Assembly: GCA_020428615.1 (NCBI GenBank)
Contig: JAGQMO010000033.1
Location: 1 to 10,513, forward strand
Direction of reading: 5' to 3'
Length of the DNA stretch: 10,513 bases
Source of the DNA: Patescibacteria group bacterium
GTDB taxonomy: Bacteria > Patescibacteriota > Minisyncoccia > Phycocordibacterales > UBA1006
Part shown: positions 10,348-10,513 of the stretch, piece after piece
Numbering within the stretch: the stretch's first letter is position 1
Layout of the letters: each line of letters starts with the position of its first letter
The notes under the pieces: generated by a model
What the model was told of the DNA's origin: nothing
What the model saw: only the letters and a program-made list of their open reading frames with translations
Databases searched by the model: none
Position numbers and translations under genes: made by a program

Positions 10348-10513
10348 ATGGAACGAGACTACCCATTATCAAAGGTGCGAAACTTCGGTATCGTGGCGCA
10401 CGTAGATGCCGGAAAAACAACAACGACCGAACGTATTTTGTATTACACTGGACGTTCGCACAAAATCGGAGAGGTGCATGACGGAGCTGCAACGATGGAC
10501 TGGATGGAGCAGG
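10348..10513 (+). CDS. fusA: Elongation factor G, N-terminal part (cut by window edge)
   Basis: EF-G is the GTPase that drives translocation of tRNA and mRNA on the ribosome and, with RRF, ribosome recycling. Only the first 55 codons are in the window. They contain the G1 loop AHVDAGKT (residues 17-24), the following TTTERILYYTGRSHKIGEVHDGA and the start of the switch I region (ATMDWMEQ), which matches EF-G rather than EF-Tu, LepA or IF-2. The ATG at 10348 is preceded three bases upstream by TTATTTA, the motif also seen before rplN, rpsN and rpsE. The gene continues beyond 10513, so integrity of the rest cannot be judged. Confidence 0.95.
   Translation, partial: MERDYPLSKVRNFGIVAHVDAGKTTTTERILYYTGRSHKIGEVHDGAATMDWMEQ

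Noticed and set aside
1..10513. CRISPR array or tandem repeats
   Set aside because: No regularly spaced repeats of 20-40 bases are present in any of the intergenic regions.

Overview
The window is a ribosomal-protein locus (S10/spc type) of a small-genome bacterium, most likely a member of the Candidate Phyla Radiation (Patescibacteria), probably of the Parcubacteria lineage. The support for this is: no gene for L30 between rpsE and rplO (loss of L30 is a general CPR trait); the divergent N-terminus of S3 (MSHTVHPYAHRL); an enlarged S5; very tight gene packing; near-absence of Shine-Dalgarno sequences; and fusA directly after secY. The placement is inferred from the sequence alone, without a phylogeny. 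All 19 complete genes read with the standard bacterial code.

Layout. 1-175 is a noncoding leader with a candidate promoter and a weak terminator-like hairpin. 176-3566 is an unbroken + strand run: rpsS, rplV, rpsC, rplP, rpsQ, rplN, rplX, rplE. rpmC (L29) is missing from its usual place between rplP and rpsQ. A 97-base gap before rplN holds a perfect 22-base palindrome and a 27-codon frame that overlaps the rplN start. The run ends in a terminator that overlaps the rplE stop codon.

3627-5799 is an insertion into an otherwise conserved order (rplE is normally followed by rpsN). It holds a NUDIX hydrolase (+), a DsbB-like quinone:disulfide oxidoreductase (-), and riboflavin synthase ribE and lumazine synthase ribH (+). 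The NUDIX and dsbB genes converge on one shared bidirectional terminator. dsbB and ribE diverge from an 81-base region with facing promoters, and ribE is predicted to be transcribed without a leader.

5800-6151 is a noncoding regulatory region with two terminators, a perfect TATAAT, a second promoter and four stem-loops. From 6152 the ribosomal operon resumes: rpsN, rpsH, rplF, rplR, rpsE, rplO, secY (to 10206). A 141-base gap with a promoter and terminator separates secY from the start of fusA, which runs off the window.

How the genes work together. The ribosomal proteins, the SecY translocon channel and elongation factor G make one growth-linked translation and export cluster. Three unit starts (before rpsS, rpsN and fusA) share the same promoter geometry, TTGnnn - 16 bases - TAGTAT, which suggests co-regulation. 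The four inserted genes have their own promoters and terminators and form separate small units. ribH and ribE catalyse the last two steps of riboflavin synthesis; the earlier enzymes are not in the window.
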